Shown here one piece after another: positions 17,082 through 27,075 of a DNA stretch of 64,000 nucleotides; position 1 is the first letter of the stretch, and each line of letters starts with the position of its first letter. The notes beneath the pieces were generated by a model. That model was not told where the DNA came from and did not search any database. It saw only the letters and a program-made list of their open reading frames with translations. A program made the translations under genes and the position numbers. The stretch lies in the NCBI GenBank assembly GCA_944323035.1, contig CALUQY010000008.1:23696-87695 (forward strand). Reading direction: 5' to 3'. Source of the DNA: Candidatus Gastranaerophilales bacterium (GTDB lineage Bacteria; Cyanobacteriota; Vampirovibrionia; Gastranaerophilales; Gastranaerophilaceae).

Positions 17082-18863
17082 TTAATGATTTTGTCTTGCC
17101 GTACTTTTCAGGTGAAGTTCTCTCAATTGCTGCAGAGAGGCTTCTCCCGGAGCATCGCTCATAAGGTCTTTCGCACCGGAATTTTTCGGGAACGCGATTA
17201 CGTCACGGATAGATTCCGTTCTTGCAAGCAGTGCAACGAGTCTGTCAAGACCGATTGCCAATCCTGCGTGCGGCGGAGTACCATATTGAAGCGCATTAAC
17301 CATAAATCCGAATTTTTCAACGGCTTCTTCTTCTGTTAAGCCGAGAGCTTTGAAGATTTTCTTTTGAACTTCAGAGGAGTGAATTCTGACAGAGCCGCCG
17401 CCGAGTTCCGTTCCGTTGTAAACGATATCGTAAGCAATTGATTTAACATTGCCAAGATCACCGCTATCGAGTTTATCCAAATCTTCAAGACAAGGAGATG
17501 TGAACGGGTGGTGCATTGCCATAAATCGGCCTTCTTCTTCACTGTATTCAAACATAGGGAAGTCAACGACCCACAGAAGCGCATGCTTGCTTTCATCAAT
17601 CAGATTAAGCTGTTTGCCGAAGTGAAGTCTTAAACGACCCATAATGTCGTAAACCAATTTTGGTTTATCGGCAACAAAGAAAATAATATCACCTGCAACA
17701 GCCTGAGCGCGTTCCTGAATCATTTTAGCCTGCTCTTCTGTCACGAACTTCATAACAGGGGATTTCGCAGTGCCGTCCTCAAGGTAAATAATGTTAGCAA
17801 GAGCTTTCGCGCCAAAAGACATTGCAAGTTTTGTAATATCATCAATATCTTTTCTTGAATATGAAGCGCCGCCCGGAATTCTGATACCGCGGACGATACC
17901 GCCTTTTTCAAGTGTTGATTTAACGATTTCAAAGTTAGACTGCATAATAATATCGCCAAGATCAAAAAGCTCTAACCCGAAACGTGTATCCGGTTTATCG
18001 GAACCGTATCTGTCCATAGCTTCCTGCCAAGGCATTTGAATAAACGGAGGCTTAACCTCAACGCCGGCAGCTTTGAATGCATCAACAATCAAGTCTTCAA
18101 CGACTTTGATAACGTCCTGCTGTTCAACAAAAGACATTTCAAGGTCGATTTGAGTAAATTCCGGTTGTCTGTCTGCGCGTAAATCCTCATCACGGAAGCA
18201 TTTCGCAACCTGATAATATCTTTCAATACCGCCAACCATTAGTAATTGTTTAAAGATTTGAGGAGATTGCGGCAGTGCGTAGAATTTACCTTCCTGAACA
18301 CGTGACGGAACAAGATAATCTCTTGCACCTTCCGGAGTTGTTTTAATAAGGATAGGTGTTTCAACTTCTAAAAAATCTTTATTATTCAAATTATTTCTTA
18401 CCGCCTGAACAATTTTGTGACGCAAAACGAGGTTTGAAAGCATTTTTTCACGTCTGAGGTCTAAATATCTGTATTTTAAGCGAACATCTTCGGAAACATT
18501 ATCATCATCCAAAACAAACGGTAAAACTTTTGCTTCGGAAAGAATTTCAATAGTGTCAGGATACATTTCAACCTGACCGGTAGCGTATTTTTCGTTGTAA
18601 GTTTCTTCCGGACGTCTTGTAACTTTGCCTTTAACGGTAATAACATATTCGGAACGAACTTTTTCAAGTACTTTGTGTACCTGGGGGTTAATTTGCGGGT
18701 TTGCAACGATTTGGAAGAATCCGCTTCTATCTCTCAATTCAACAAATAAAATACCGCCCAAATCACGTACACACGCAACCCAGCCGGATAAAGTCACTTC
18801 CTGGTTGATATTGTTCAAATTCAACTCGCCGCAATTGTGCGATTTCATCTTTGTAACTATCAT
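17082..18863 (-). CDS. aspS: Aspartate--tRNA ligase
   Basis: 593 aa bacterial-type class II synthetase. N-terminal OB-fold anticodon-binding domain (GWVACVRDLGGILFVELRDRSG), class II motif 2 FRDEDLRADRQPEFTQ, the bacterial GAD insertion domain in the middle, and motif 3 GLAIGLDRLVALL with arginine. Start ATG 18863 preceded by GAGGAAAG. Single gene on the minus strand, divergent from the HIT gene. Whether it also charges tRNA-Asn cannot be decided here. Confidence 0.97.
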   Translation of the reverse strand: MIVTKMKSHNCGELNLNNINQEVTLSGWVACVRDLGGILFVELRDRSGFFQIVANPQINPQVHKVLEKVRSEYVITVKGKVTRRPEETYNEKYATGQVEMYPDTIEILSEAKVLPFVLDDDNVSEDVRLKYRYLDLRREKMLSNLVLRHKIVQAVRNNLNNKDFLEVETPILIKTTPEGARDYLVPSRVQEGKFYALPQSPQIFKQLLMVGGIERYYQVAKCFRDEDLRADRQPEFTQIDLEMSFVEQQDVIKVVEDLIVDAFKAAGVEVKPPFIQMPWQEAMDRYGSDKPDTRFGLELFDLGDIIMQSNFEIVKSTLEKGGIVRGIRIPGGASYSRKDIDDITKLAMSFGAKALANIIYLEDGTAKSPVMKFVTEEQAKMIQERAQAVAGDIIFFVADKPKLVYDIMGRLRLHFGKQLNLIDESKHALLWVVDFPMFEYSEEEGRFMAMHHPFTSPCLEDLDKLDSGDLGNVKSIAYDIVYNGTELGGGSVRIHSSEVQKKIFKALGLTEEEAVEKFGFMVNALQYGTPPHAGLAIGLDRLVALLARTESIRDVIAFPKNSGAKDLMSDAPGEASLQQLRELHLKSTARQNH

Positions 18864-19020
18864 TTATACTTTCCTCTTTTCTTATTGATATTCTAAAAGT
18901 TATTGTATTACAAACAAGCAAAAAGTGAACACACACAGAAAATAAATGTTACATTTTAATTGCCTTTTTAGTTTTTTCAGCTAGAATTGAAATAAGGGAT
19001 ATTTTGTAAGGAGAAGAAAC

Positions 19021-19341
19021 ATGGAAAATGATTGTATCTTTTGTAAAATTATCAACGGTGAATTTAACACGGAATTTTTACTTGAAAATGACTACATTGT
19101 CGTGTTCAAAGATATTAATCCTAAAGCAAAGCACCATTTGCTTGTAGTCCCCAAGGTTCACGTTGAGTCTTTAAACGAACTTGAAGATGAAAAGTTAATG
19201 GCAGAACTACTCAAAGGTGTAAAAGCCGTTACAAAAAAATTAGGTATTAAATCTTACAGAGTACAAATTAACACGGGGAAAGCTGAAGGTCAGGAAGTTT
19301 TCCATTTACACATCCATGTGTTATCAAACACTAACGGTTAG
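19021..19341 (+). CDS. HIT family nucleotide-binding protein
   Basis: 106 aa. Contains the N-terminal CIFCKIINGE, KDINPKAKHHLLVVPK and the histidine triad HLHIHV (His95, His97, His99), where the middle His is the nucleophile for AMP-lysine or AMP-amine hydrolysis (Hint-type phosphoramidase). The two N-terminal Cys could bind Zn with His residues as in many Hint proteins. Start ATG has AAGGAG. Followed by a 97-nt interval with octamer repeats, then speE. Confidence 0.93.
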   Translation: MENDCIFCKIINGEFNTEFLLENDYIVVFKDINPKAKHHLLVVPKVHVESLNELEDEKLMAELLKGVKAVTKKLGIKSYRVQINTGKAEGQEVFHLHIHVLSNTNG

Positions 19342-19342
19342 A

Positions 19343-19393
19343 AGGTTAAAAGGTTAATAAGTTCAACAGTTAATAAGGGTTATAACCGAATTG
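19343..19393 (+). repeat. Octamer repeat array ahead of speE
   Basis: Tandem units of 8 bp: GTTAAAAG, GTTAATAA, GTTCAACA, GTTAATAA, then GGGTTATAACCGAATTG. The same unit and the same following motif (GTTAATAAGGG-TAT-ACCGAAT) occur in the 5' leaders of the three prepilin loci. Confidence 0.8.
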
Positions 19394-19455
19394 ATAAAAT
19401 ATCTTTCATAACCTCTTACTCATATACTAACAATTGAATGAAAGGAACATTAATA

Positions 19456-20298
19456 ATGAGCGAAAAATTTTATAAAGAAATAACACCGGGTGGTTTCGGA
19501 ATTGCAATCAAGAAAAAAGAAGTACTTTTTGAAGGCCAATCCGACTTTCAAAAGGTAGAAGTTTTTGAATCAGACAGCGAACTGGGCAGAGTTTTAACGC
19601 TGGATGATTTAATGATGACAACAGAAGGTGACGAATGGCACTATCACGAGATGATTGCACATATTCCGATGATGAACCACAAATGCCCTAAAACCGTTCT
19701 GGTAATCGGCGGCGGCGACGGCGGAACTGTTAGAGAAGTTTTGAAACACGATACTGTTGAAAAAGTTGTCCTTTGCGAAATCGATGGAATGGTTATTGAC
19801 GCTTGCAAAAAATACCTTCCGACAATTGCCTGCGAACTAGACAATCCTAAATGCGAAATCCTTGTTGAAGATGCGATTGAATACATCAAAGATAAGAAAA
19901 ATATGTTTGACATTGTCTTGATTGACTCAACCGACCCTATGGGCCCGGGAGAAGGCTTATTCACGGAAGAATTCTATACTAACGTTAAAGAGTCGTTAAA
20001 AGAAGGCGGAATTGTTGCTGCACAATCAGAATCACCTGTCGTTAACAAAAAAGAAATCAAAAAAATGTACGACCTGCTGAAAAAAGTATTCCCTATTGTG
20101 TCAACCTATACCTCAAACATTCCGACTTACCCTGGCGGCTACTGGGCATGGGCGTATTGCTCAGAAACAGTTAAACCTTTATCATACATTGATGAAGAAC
20201 GCTGCGAAAAAATTACAAAAACCTGCAAAATTTACAACAAGGACTACCACCTTGCACGTTTTGCACTGCCTAACTATTTGAAAGAGTTGACTGAGTAA
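19456..20298 (+). CDS. speE: Spermidine synthase (polyamine aminopropyltransferase)
   Basis: 280 aa from ATG 19456; AAAGGAAC lies 10-14 nt upstream, so the ATG at 19438 is rejected. Transfers aminopropyl from decarboxylated SAM to putrescine. SAM-type fold motif VLVIGGGDGGTVREVLKH, VEDAIEYI, and the catalytic DSTDPMGPGEGLF loop. No speD or arginine/ornithine decarboxylase is adjacent. The upstream octamer array is shared with the prepilin loci. Confidence 0.95.
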   Translation: MSEKFYKEITPGGFGIAIKKKEVLFEGQSDFQKVEVFESDSELGRVLTLDDLMMTTEGDEWHYHEMIAHIPMMNHKCPKTVLVIGGGDGGTVREVLKHDTVEKVVLCEIDGMVIDACKKYLPTIACELDNPKCEILVEDAIEYIKDKKNMFDIVLIDSTDPMGPGEGLFTEEFYTNVKESLKEGGIVAAQSESPVVNKKEIKKMYDLLKKVFPIVSTYTSNIPTYPGGYWAWAYCSETVKPLSYIDEERCEKITKTCKIYNKDYHLARFALPNYLKELTE

Positions 20299-20356
20299 AC
20301 AGCCATACCGGGATAATGGCAAGACGTAACAGATAAAGCATTTAGGGAGCAATTTC

Positions 20357-22420
20357 ATGTCATTTATTATTGCGATAATAGTTTTAAGCATATTAAAGTT
20401 AACATTTACTATCGGGCGGTTTATCGCGGCAAAACGCCTTAAACTTCCTGTAGAAAAATTTGTTATCGGTATAGACTGGGGCAAACCGGTTTTCGCAAAG
20501 AAATTTAATGACACCGAACTTGTAATCTATCCGGTTTTCTGGGGCGGATATCTTGAATACAATAAGAATTTTGATCCAGAGGTAAAATGTTCAAACCGGC
20601 AAAAAGCATTTCTGACATTCTCATCTCTTTTGATGATCACAATTTCAATGCTCTTAATCGGCTTGATTTACATAAACTTTATCCCGTCAGGTAAATACGA
20701 AACATTTGTAAAATCGGCCCCGCAGGAATCACTATTCAAGACCGGCGATAAGATACTAAATGTTAACGGTACAAATATAACGGGGGCTAATACCTTTAAG
20801 ACTGTTATTAATAAAAACGATACCCTGATTACGGAATTAGGAATTACAAAAGGTATAAAGCCGGTTGTTCAGGTGGAACGGGAGGGACAGACTTTTAGTT
20901 TAAAGCCGGAATCTCTTGATGAATTTATATCAGGAACGACAAAATGTCAGATAAATACTATCTACACTCCTAAGTCCGAAATTTTAAAAAACCTTAAAAA
21001 GGATTTAAGTTTTAAATTTGATAAAAAAGCTCTCACAAAAAACACTTTATCAATACTGGCAATGCTTATACTGATAAGCATTCTGGTACTTGTTCACGAG
21101 GCAGGGCATTTCCTTGCTGCAAAAATGTTTAAAATTAAAGTTGAGCGTTTTGGCTTCGGACTTCCGTTCGGGCCGATACTGTGGCAAAAACAGTGCGGCG
21201 AAACACTCATTGTAATCCACGCCTTTTTACTCGGCGGATATGTTTCGTTCCCTGATGATGATAAAGATAATAACCTGCCTAAAGATTCACCAGAAAGATT
21301 TGTTAATAAACCAATATATCAAAGACTTGTGGTTGTATCCGCCGGCGTTTTCGCAAATGTTGTATGCGCGGTTTTTATCGTTGTATTAACAGCGCTTCTC
21401 TGGGGAAAACTTCCGACAGAAAATTATCAAACTTATATAAATTCTTTCGCACCGGAAGCAAAGGACAATATTTCATTGCTTAACTCCGGTCTTAAAGAGG
21501 GCGATAAGGTTGTCGAAATCAACGGCAGCCCTGTTGACAGCGCTTACGCGTTCCAACTTTATGCAATAAAAAGCAGAAAATTTGACGGTCTTGTTTCTAC
21601 GGACGCCATAAAAAGCACTCTTGAAAGGCTCCAAAAGCTTAACCCGAAAATTAGTGCTACAGATTTCGTGCCTGCTGGAAGAATAATAAAACTTCCAAAG
21701 GCTCAGCCGGAAGCTGCAATAAGCCTGAGTGAGGACATGCTCCGCGGCTATGAACGAATAATTGATGATAAAATTGCGCTCAACGACAGCCAGATAAAGC
21801 TTTGCAAAGCCTTGCAGGGCGAAAAAACATATAAGGCAGACGGCAATACGACCCTTGTGGATTTAGCATTTGCATTGAGCGACACCGCCTGCCCTATAAA
21901 TATAAAAGTTGAACGTAACGGAAAAATTTTGGAACTGGCTCCAATTTACTCGACTGAAACAGGTGTTGTAGGAGTTAAGCTGGATAAAAAACGGGTTTTC
22001 ATTGAAACGAAAAATTTAAAAACCGCAATGGTTGAAAGCTGTAATTACCTGTACAGCCAGACGAAAATGCTTTTAAAAGGTTTGTGGCAGTTATTTACTG
22101 GCAAAGTTCCGCTTGAGAATATGCACGGGGTTGTGGCAGTCGTAAAATACGGCGGGGATGTAATCCAGCAGGACGGCATCTGGCAGGGGCTGCTTTTGAC
22201 GGCATTGATTTCACTCGATCTTGCGATTGTGAATTTTCTTCCGATACCGGCACTGGACGGCGGACATGTATTATTTCTGCTGCTGGAAAAGCTTTACGGG
22301 AAACCGCTTGATGAAGATACAATAAATTCAATTGCAACCGCAGGATTTATGTTCCTGATACTTTTAATGGTAATAGTGCTTTATAACGACATAGTAGCCC
22401 TAGCCCTGCATAAGATTTAA
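20357..22420 (+). CDS. Site-2 protease family protein (RseP-like) with a degenerate duplicated N-terminal module
   Basis: 687 aa, much longer than RseP (about 450). The second half is a complete intramembrane metalloprotease: HEAGH at 247-251 in the first core helix, a PDZ segment (about 360-460), and NFLPIPALDGGH with Asp634 as third ligand. The first 230 residues mirror the same layout: LKLTFTIGRFIAAKRLKLPVEKF aligns with LVHEAGHFLAAKMFKIKVERF but the zinc histidines are gone, and a PDZ-like stretch (GDKILNVNGTNITG) follows. Only the second module should cleave. Family role is regulated cleavage of membrane anti-sigma factors or signal peptides. Start ATG 20357 with GGGAGC upstream. Confidence 0.88.
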   Translation: MSFIIAIIVLSILKLTFTIGRFIAAKRLKLPVEKFVIGIDWGKPVFAKKFNDTELVIYPVFWGGYLEYNKNFDPEVKCSNRQKAFLTFSSLLMITISMLLIGLIYINFIPSGKYETFVKSAPQESLFKTGDKILNVNGTNITGANTFKTVINKNDTLITELGITKGIKPVVQVEREGQTFSLKPESLDEFISGTTKCQINTIYTPKSEILKNLKKDLSFKFDKKALTKNTLSILAMLILISILVLVHEAGHFLAAKMFKIKVERFGFGLPFGPILWQKQCGETLIVIHAFLLGGYVSFPDDDKDNNLPKDSPERFVNKPIYQRLVVVSAGVFANVVCAVFIVVLTALLWGKLPTENYQTYINSFAPEAKDNISLLNSGLKEGDKVVEINGSPVDSAYAFQLYAIKSRKFDGLVSTDAIKSTLERLQKLNPKISATDFVPAGRIIKLPKAQPEAAISLSEDMLRGYERIIDDKIALNDSQIKLCKALQGEKTYKADGNTTLVDLAFALSDTACPINIKVERNGKILELAPIYSTETGVVGVKLDKKRVFIETKNLKTAMVESCNYLYSQTKMLLKGLWQLFTGKVPLENMHGVVAVVKYGGDVIQQDGIWQGLLLTALISLDLAIVNFLPIPALDGGHVLFLLLEKLYGKPLDEDTINSIATAGFMFLILLMVIVLYNDIVALALHKI

Positions 22421-22423
22421 AGA

Positions 22424-22453
22424 AGAGGAGCTTTAAAAGCAAGCTCCTCTTCT
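22424..22453 (+). terminator. Long perfect hairpin after the site-2 protease gene
   Basis: AGAAGAGGAGCTT and AAGCTCCTCTTCT form a 13-bp stem around a short loop. No T-run follows, so it may be a processing or weak termination signal. Confidence 0.6.
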
Positions 22454-22479
22454 CACGTATTAATCACGTTTTACACATC

Positions 22480-22720
22480 TTTCTGCCATTGTGAACGCTA
22501 CACACCTTGTCATTGCGAGCGAGCGGATGCACAAAGTGAAAACCAAGCTTTTCGCGGTGCCGTTTTTCGCGAGTCGAACAAGACGGTTTCGGGATCTGTC
22601 CGGCGTCACCGGTAGTTCGCGACATGGGATAGATCCTTAATCAAGTTCAGGATGACATTAAATTTTTACGTTATCCGTGAGCACGCATTCACTTTGTAGA
22701 ACCGGCTCAGCCGGCCCCTT
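22480..22720 (+). repeat. Dispersed palindromic repeat block (type II) downstream of carB
   Basis: Holds CATTGCGAGCGAGCGGA, GGGATCTGTCC, CAAGTTCAGGATGACAT and GTAGAACCGGCTCAGCCGG, the same motifs that fill the 5' parts of the prepilin loci. Together with the hairpin at 22424 it occupies the 304-bp gap between the convergent genes; no gene is seen. Confidence 0.8.
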
Positions 22721-22724
22721 GATT

Positions 22725-25700
22725 TTAAACACAAACTTTTGATTTTTTATATTCAGAAATACCTTCATAAGTCATTTCCGGGTGCTGAATATGGTATTTC
22801 ATAGCTTTCAGGTAAGCCCGGGCAGTATCGACCGAAGTAAAACACGGAGTTGAATACATTTCCGCAATAGTTCGTATCAAAAATCCACGGTTTTCAGAGC
22901 CGATACGGGCAGAATTGCCATTGGTCGTCGGAGTATTAATAACAAAACACAATTGACCTTTCTTCATATGCGCCTGCATTTTTTCAATATCAAAATTCGC
23001 AATTTCTTTTGACTGAATACCTTTTGATTTAAGATATTTATGCGTTCCGGTTGTAGCAACAATACGGAAGCCGAGTTCGGCGAAACCTGCTGCAATATCT
23101 TCACAACCGGTTTTTGTATGATCGTTCAGCGAAAGCATAACATCTCCGCGGCGTTCAGGGAACGAGTAGCCGGCGGCCAGGAAACCTTTTACCAGAGCTT
23201 TTTCATAAACCCTATCTACGCCCAGAACTTCACCGGTTGACTTCATTTCAGGCGCGAGGGCCGGGTCAATACGGTTAAGTTTCTGGAACGAGAACACCGG
23301 AACCTTAACGCAGACTAAATCCGTTGTCGGGGCAAGTCCTGTTCCGTAGCCCTGTTCTTTTAACGTTTTTCCAAGCGCAGCGTTAACTCCAATTTCAATC
23401 ATCGGGATACCGGTTACTTTGCTCATAATCGGCATAGTACGTGACGCACGCGGATTAACCTCAATAACGTATGCAATATCGTCTTTAAGAACAAACTGAA
23501 TATTCATAACGCCTTTAATTTTAAGGGCTTTTGCAAGTTTTTCGGTGTGTTCGATGAGTTTTTGAATAACTTCCGGCTTAACTTTTTGTGTCGGATAAAT
23601 CGCCATACTGTCACCGGAGTGAATTCCGGCACGCTCAATGTGCTCTGTTATCCCCGGAATCAGAATATCTTCACCGTCAGATATTGCATCAAGTTCCACT
23701 TCTTTGCCTTCAATGTACTGGTCAATAAGAACCGGATGTTCATCAGAAAATTTCAGCGCAGAGTTGAAATATGTCAGAAGTTCTTCTTCATTGTAAACGA
23801 CCTGCATGCCGCGCCCGCCGATTACGTAAGACGGACGAACAAGAAGCGGAAAGCCCAGTTCTTTGTATGCTTCAATAGCTTCTTCCTGTTTCCTGACGGC
23901 GCGCCCCTGCGGCTGCGGGATGCCCAGTTCTTTCAGAAGCGCTTCAAACTGTTTTCTGTCCTCGGCTTTTCTGATTGCATCAATTGAAGTACCGAGAATA
24001 TTCACGCCGCGCTCGTAGAGTTTATCCGCAAGATTAATAGCGGTTTGCCCGCCAAATTGAACCATTACGCCTTTCGGTTTTTCTTCATCAATGATATTCA
24101 TAATATTTTCGATATTCATCGGTTCAAAATAAAGCTTATCAGCGACATCAAAGTCAGTTGAGAGCGTTTCAGGGTTTGAATTTACAATAAGCGATTGATA
24201 ACCGTTGTTTCTGACGCTCCAGGCTGCATGAACCGAACAGTAGTCAAATTCTATCCCCTGTCCTATTCTGATAGGGCCGGAGCCAAGAATAAGAATACTT
24301 TCTTTAGAATTATCCACTGTATTTTCGTCAAATTCGTTGTAAGTTGAGTAATAATATGGTGTATATGCTTTAAATTCCGCAGCACAGGTATCAACGATTT
24401 TAAAAGCGGCTTTGACGCCGGTTTCTTTTTTAAGAGCTTCTATATCTGCGAGTCTGTGACGCGTGAATACGGCAATTTCAGTATCAAGGAAACCCTTTTC
24501 TTTGGCTTCAAGATAGAGTTCCGGCGTAAGATTTTTTTCTTTCAGTCGTTGTTCAAAATCAACAAGATTTTTAATTTTGTTGATAAACCACTTGTCAATT
24601 TTTGTGATGTGATTGATTTCGTCAACGGAAATTCTACGAGTCAGAGCTTCTGCCACACGGAAAATTCGCCTGTCATCCTGAACGGAAAGAAGCGCTTTCA
24701 ATTCTTCATCGCTAAAAGCCGTGTATTGACGGCGCACAAGACCTGTATTTTTATCTTCAATTGAGGTAATAGCTTTTTTGAAAGAACTTTCAAAGGTTCT
24801 ACCGATAGCCATAACCTCGCCGGTTGCCTTCATTTTGGTACCTAAAAGCCTGTCGCCCTGATCAAATTTATCAAACGGCCATTTTGGAATTTTTGTAACA
24901 ACATAATCCAGCGCAGGTTCAAATGCGGCAACTGTTTTATGTGTAATTGAGTTTGGAATTTCATGCAGGTGGTATCCTATAGCGATTTTTGTCGTAACTT
25001 TTGCAATCGGATAGCCGGTTGCTTTTGAGGCAAGAGCGGAAGAACGGCTTACACGCGGGTTAACTTCAATTACGTAATACTGGTTGCTTGCCGTATCCAG
25101 AGCATATTGAACATTACAGCCGCCTTCAATTTTTAGTGCGCGTATAATTTTTAAAGCAGAGCTTCTGAGCATCTGATATTCTTTATTTGTAAGCGTTTGG
25201 GAAGGTGCAACGACAAAGCTGTCGCCTGTGTGAATTCCTATAGGGTCAATATTTTCCATATTACAAATTGCAATTGCAGTATCGTTAGCATCGCGCATAA
25301 CCTCGTATTCAACTTCCTTAAAGCCGGCAATGCTGCGCTCTACCAGAATTTGAGAAATCGGGCTTCTAAGAAGTCCGCTGTGGACAATTTCTTCAAATTC
25401 CTGCTGGTTAGAAGCGATACCGCCGCCGGAGCCGCCGAGGGTAAAGGCCGGACGAATAATCAACGGGAAGCCGATTTTATCCGCGAATTTCTGTGCATCC
25501 TCAAGGTTAGAAACCGTAATACTTTCAGGAATAGGCTCGCCGATTTCAATCATTAATTCTTTAAAAAGTTCTCTGTCTTCAGCCTTTTGAATTGACTCAA
25601 TCGTAGTCCCGAGGAGTTTAACCCCGTATTTATCCAAAATCCCAGCATTATGAAGTTCAACAGCAAGGTTCAGCCCCGTCTGGCCGCCAAGCCCTGCCAG

Positions 25701-25958
25701 AAGCCCGTCCGGACGTTCACGGTTTATAATATAATCAAAGGCTTCAATCGTTAAAGGTTCAATATAGACCTTATCAGCGATATTTTCATCCGTCATAATT
25801 GTTGCGGGGTTGGAATTTACAAGAACAACCTGAATTCCTTCTTCTCTAAGCGCCCTGCATGCCTGCACACCCGCATAGTCAAATTCAGCAGCCTGACCGA
25901 TTACGATAGGGCCGGAACCTATTACTAAAACTTTTTTAATATCATTATTTTTTGGCAT
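22725..25958 (-). CDS. carB: Carbamoyl-phosphate synthase, large subunit
   Basis: 1077 aa, full length. Two homologous ATP-grasp halves, each with a GSGPI-IGQ/IGQGIEFDY start, an E-N-P-R-x-SRSSALASKATG type metal-binding segment in the first half and VNPRASRT in the second, then a C-terminal MGS-like allosteric domain (about 930-1060: GFRIVATTGTHKYL). Makes carbamoyl phosphate from bicarbonate, ammonia (from CarA) and two ATP. Last gene of the pyr operon, overlapping carA by 14 nt. Confidence 0.97.
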   Translation of the reverse strand: MPKNNDIKKVLVIGSGPIVIGQAAEFDYAGVQACRALREEGIQVVLVNSNPATIMTDENIADKVYIEPLTIEAFDYIINRERPDGLLAGLGGQTGLNLAVELHNAGILDKYGVKLLGTTIESIQKAEDRELFKELMIEIGEPIPESITVSNLEDAQKFADKIGFPLIIRPAFTLGGSGGGIASNQQEFEEIVHSGLLRSPISQILVERSIAGFKEVEYEVMRDANDTAIAICNMENIDPIGIHTGDSFVVAPSQTLTNKEYQMLRSSALKIIRALKIEGGCNVQYALDTASNQYYVIEVNPRVSRSSALASKATGYPIAKVTTKIAIGYHLHEIPNSITHKTVAAFEPALDYVVTKIPKWPFDKFDQGDRLLGTKMKATGEVMAIGRTFESSFKKAITSIEDKNTGLVRRQYTAFSDEELKALLSVQDDRRIFRVAEALTRRISVDEINHITKIDKWFINKIKNLVDFEQRLKEKNLTPELYLEAKEKGFLDTEIAVFTRHRLADIEALKKETGVKAAFKIVDTCAAEFKAYTPYYYSTYNEFDENTVDNSKESILILGSGPIRIGQGIEFDYCSVHAAWSVRNNGYQSLIVNSNPETLSTDFDVADKLYFEPMNIENIMNIIDEEKPKGVMVQFGGQTAINLADKLYERGVNILGTSIDAIRKAEDRKQFEALLKELGIPQPQGRAVRKQEEAIEAYKELGFPLLVRPSYVIGGRGMQVVYNEEELLTYFNSALKFSDEHPVLIDQYIEGKEVELDAISDGEDILIPGITEHIERAGIHSGDSMAIYPTQKVKPEVIQKLIEHTEKLAKALKIKGVMNIQFVLKDDIAYVIEVNPRASRTMPIMSKVTGIPMIEIGVNAALGKTLKEQGYGTGLAPTTDLVCVKVPVFSFQKLNRIDPALAPEMKSTGEVLGVDRVYEKALVKGFLAAGYSFPERRGDVMLSLNDHTKTGCEDIAAGFAELGFRIVATTGTHKYLKSKGIQSKEIANFDIEKMQAHMKKGQLCFVINTPTTNGNSARIGSENRGFLIRTIAEMYSTPCFTSVDTARAYLKAMKYHIQHPEMTYEGISEYKKSKVCV

Positions 25959-27075
25959 TTTTGCCCCCTATTTTTTTGATTAATCCGAAAAATTTCTTAT
26001 CCTGCCTGTCCTGCTTAATCTGCGCAACCCACTCATCAAAAATTTCGCACGCATCATACGGCCCCGGAGAAGCTTCAGGGTGAAATTGAACCGCTTCTAT
26101 TTGAAGTTCAGGACAGATAAACCCTTCCAGTGTGCCGTCATTGAGGTTTACATAAGTTGCGCTTGCATTAGCCGGCAAAGTGTCAACGTCAACCGCGTAA
26201 CCGTGGTTTTGGGAAGTCATCATGACTTTGTTGGTTAATCTATTAATAACAGGGTGATTTCCGCCCCTGTGTCCGTATTTAAGTTTATAAGTTTTTGCAC
26301 CGAGCGCAATGGATAAAATCTGGTAGCCAAGACAAATTCCGTATAACGGGATTTTCCCTATTAATTCCTTCACTGTTTGAATTGTTTTAACAGCATCCGC
26401 CGGATCTCCGGGGCCGTTTGAAATAAGTACCGCATTGAATTTTTCTTTTAAAATTTCTTTTGCACTCACATCAGCCGGATAAACAGTCAGCGTACAGCCC
26501 TGTTTAATCAGGTTGTCAAGAATACTCTTCTTAATCCCGCAATCAATTACAGCGATTTTAATCTTTTTATTTTTAGCTTTGCTTTTGATAATTTCTTTTG
26601 ATTTACGCGAAACAATCTGCGCAATATCTTTATCCATAGAATAGTTTTTCAACTCATTGCGGTGTTCGTCCGTAATTTCGCCGGAGGTTATAAGACAGTT
26701 CATTGCACCGGTTTCGCGGATAATTGTTGTAAGCTTTCTGGTATCAACGCCCGAGATTGCAACGACTTTCTTTTGTTTAAGGTACTCATTAAGCTTAATT
26801 GAGGAAAGATAGTGGCTTTCCTTCTCGCAGTAATTTTTAATAACAAAGCCTGTTGCGTGAACCTTAGAGCTTTCGAAGTCATCCTTATTAATCCCGTAAT
26901 TACCGATTTCAGGATAAGTCATAACAATTACCTGCTCTGCATAAGAAGGATCAGTCAGGATTTCCTGATAGCCGGTCATAGAGGTGTTGAAACAGATTTC
27001 ACCAAACGCTGTTCCCTCGTAACCGATTGATTTACCCTCAAAAATTTCGCCGTTATCTAATAATAATTTCGCCAT
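25945..27075 (-). CDS. carA: Carbamoyl-phosphate synthase, small (glutaminase) subunit
   Basis: 376 aa. N-terminal CPSase small-subunit domain (FGEICFNTSMTGYQEILTDPSY) and C-terminal class I glutamine amidotransferase with YGICLGYQ (nucleophilic Cys) and QFHPEASPGP (His, Glu). Releases ammonia for CarB. Overlaps pyrF by one base and carB by 14 nt. Confidence 0.97.
   Translation of the reverse strand: MAKLLLDNGEIFEGKSIGYEGTAFGEICFNTSMTGYQEILTDPSYAEQVIVMTYPEIGNYGINKDDFESSKVHATGFVIKNYCEKESHYLSSIKLNEYLKQKKVVAISGVDTRKLTTIIRETGAMNCLITSGEITDEHRNELKNYSMDKDIAQIVSRKSKEIIKSKAKNKKIKIAVIDCGIKKSILDNLIKQGCTLTVYPADVSAKEILKEKFNAVLISNGPGDPADAVKTIQTVKELIGKIPLYGICLGYQILSIALGAKTYKLKYGHRGGNHPVINRLTNKVMMTSQNHGYAVDVDTLPANASATYVNLNDGTLEGFICPELQIEAVQFHPEASPGPYDACEIFDEWVAQIKQDRQDKKFFGLIKKIGGKNAKK

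Noticed and set aside
16872..17164. Two plus-strand frames over the sigma gene end and aspS 3' end
   Set aside because: They cross an intergenic hairpin region and read palindromic repeat sequence; no start signal.
22421..22724. Possible CRISPR or attachment site because of repeated palindromes
   Set aside because: Repeats are not regularly spaced and match the dispersed type II family.
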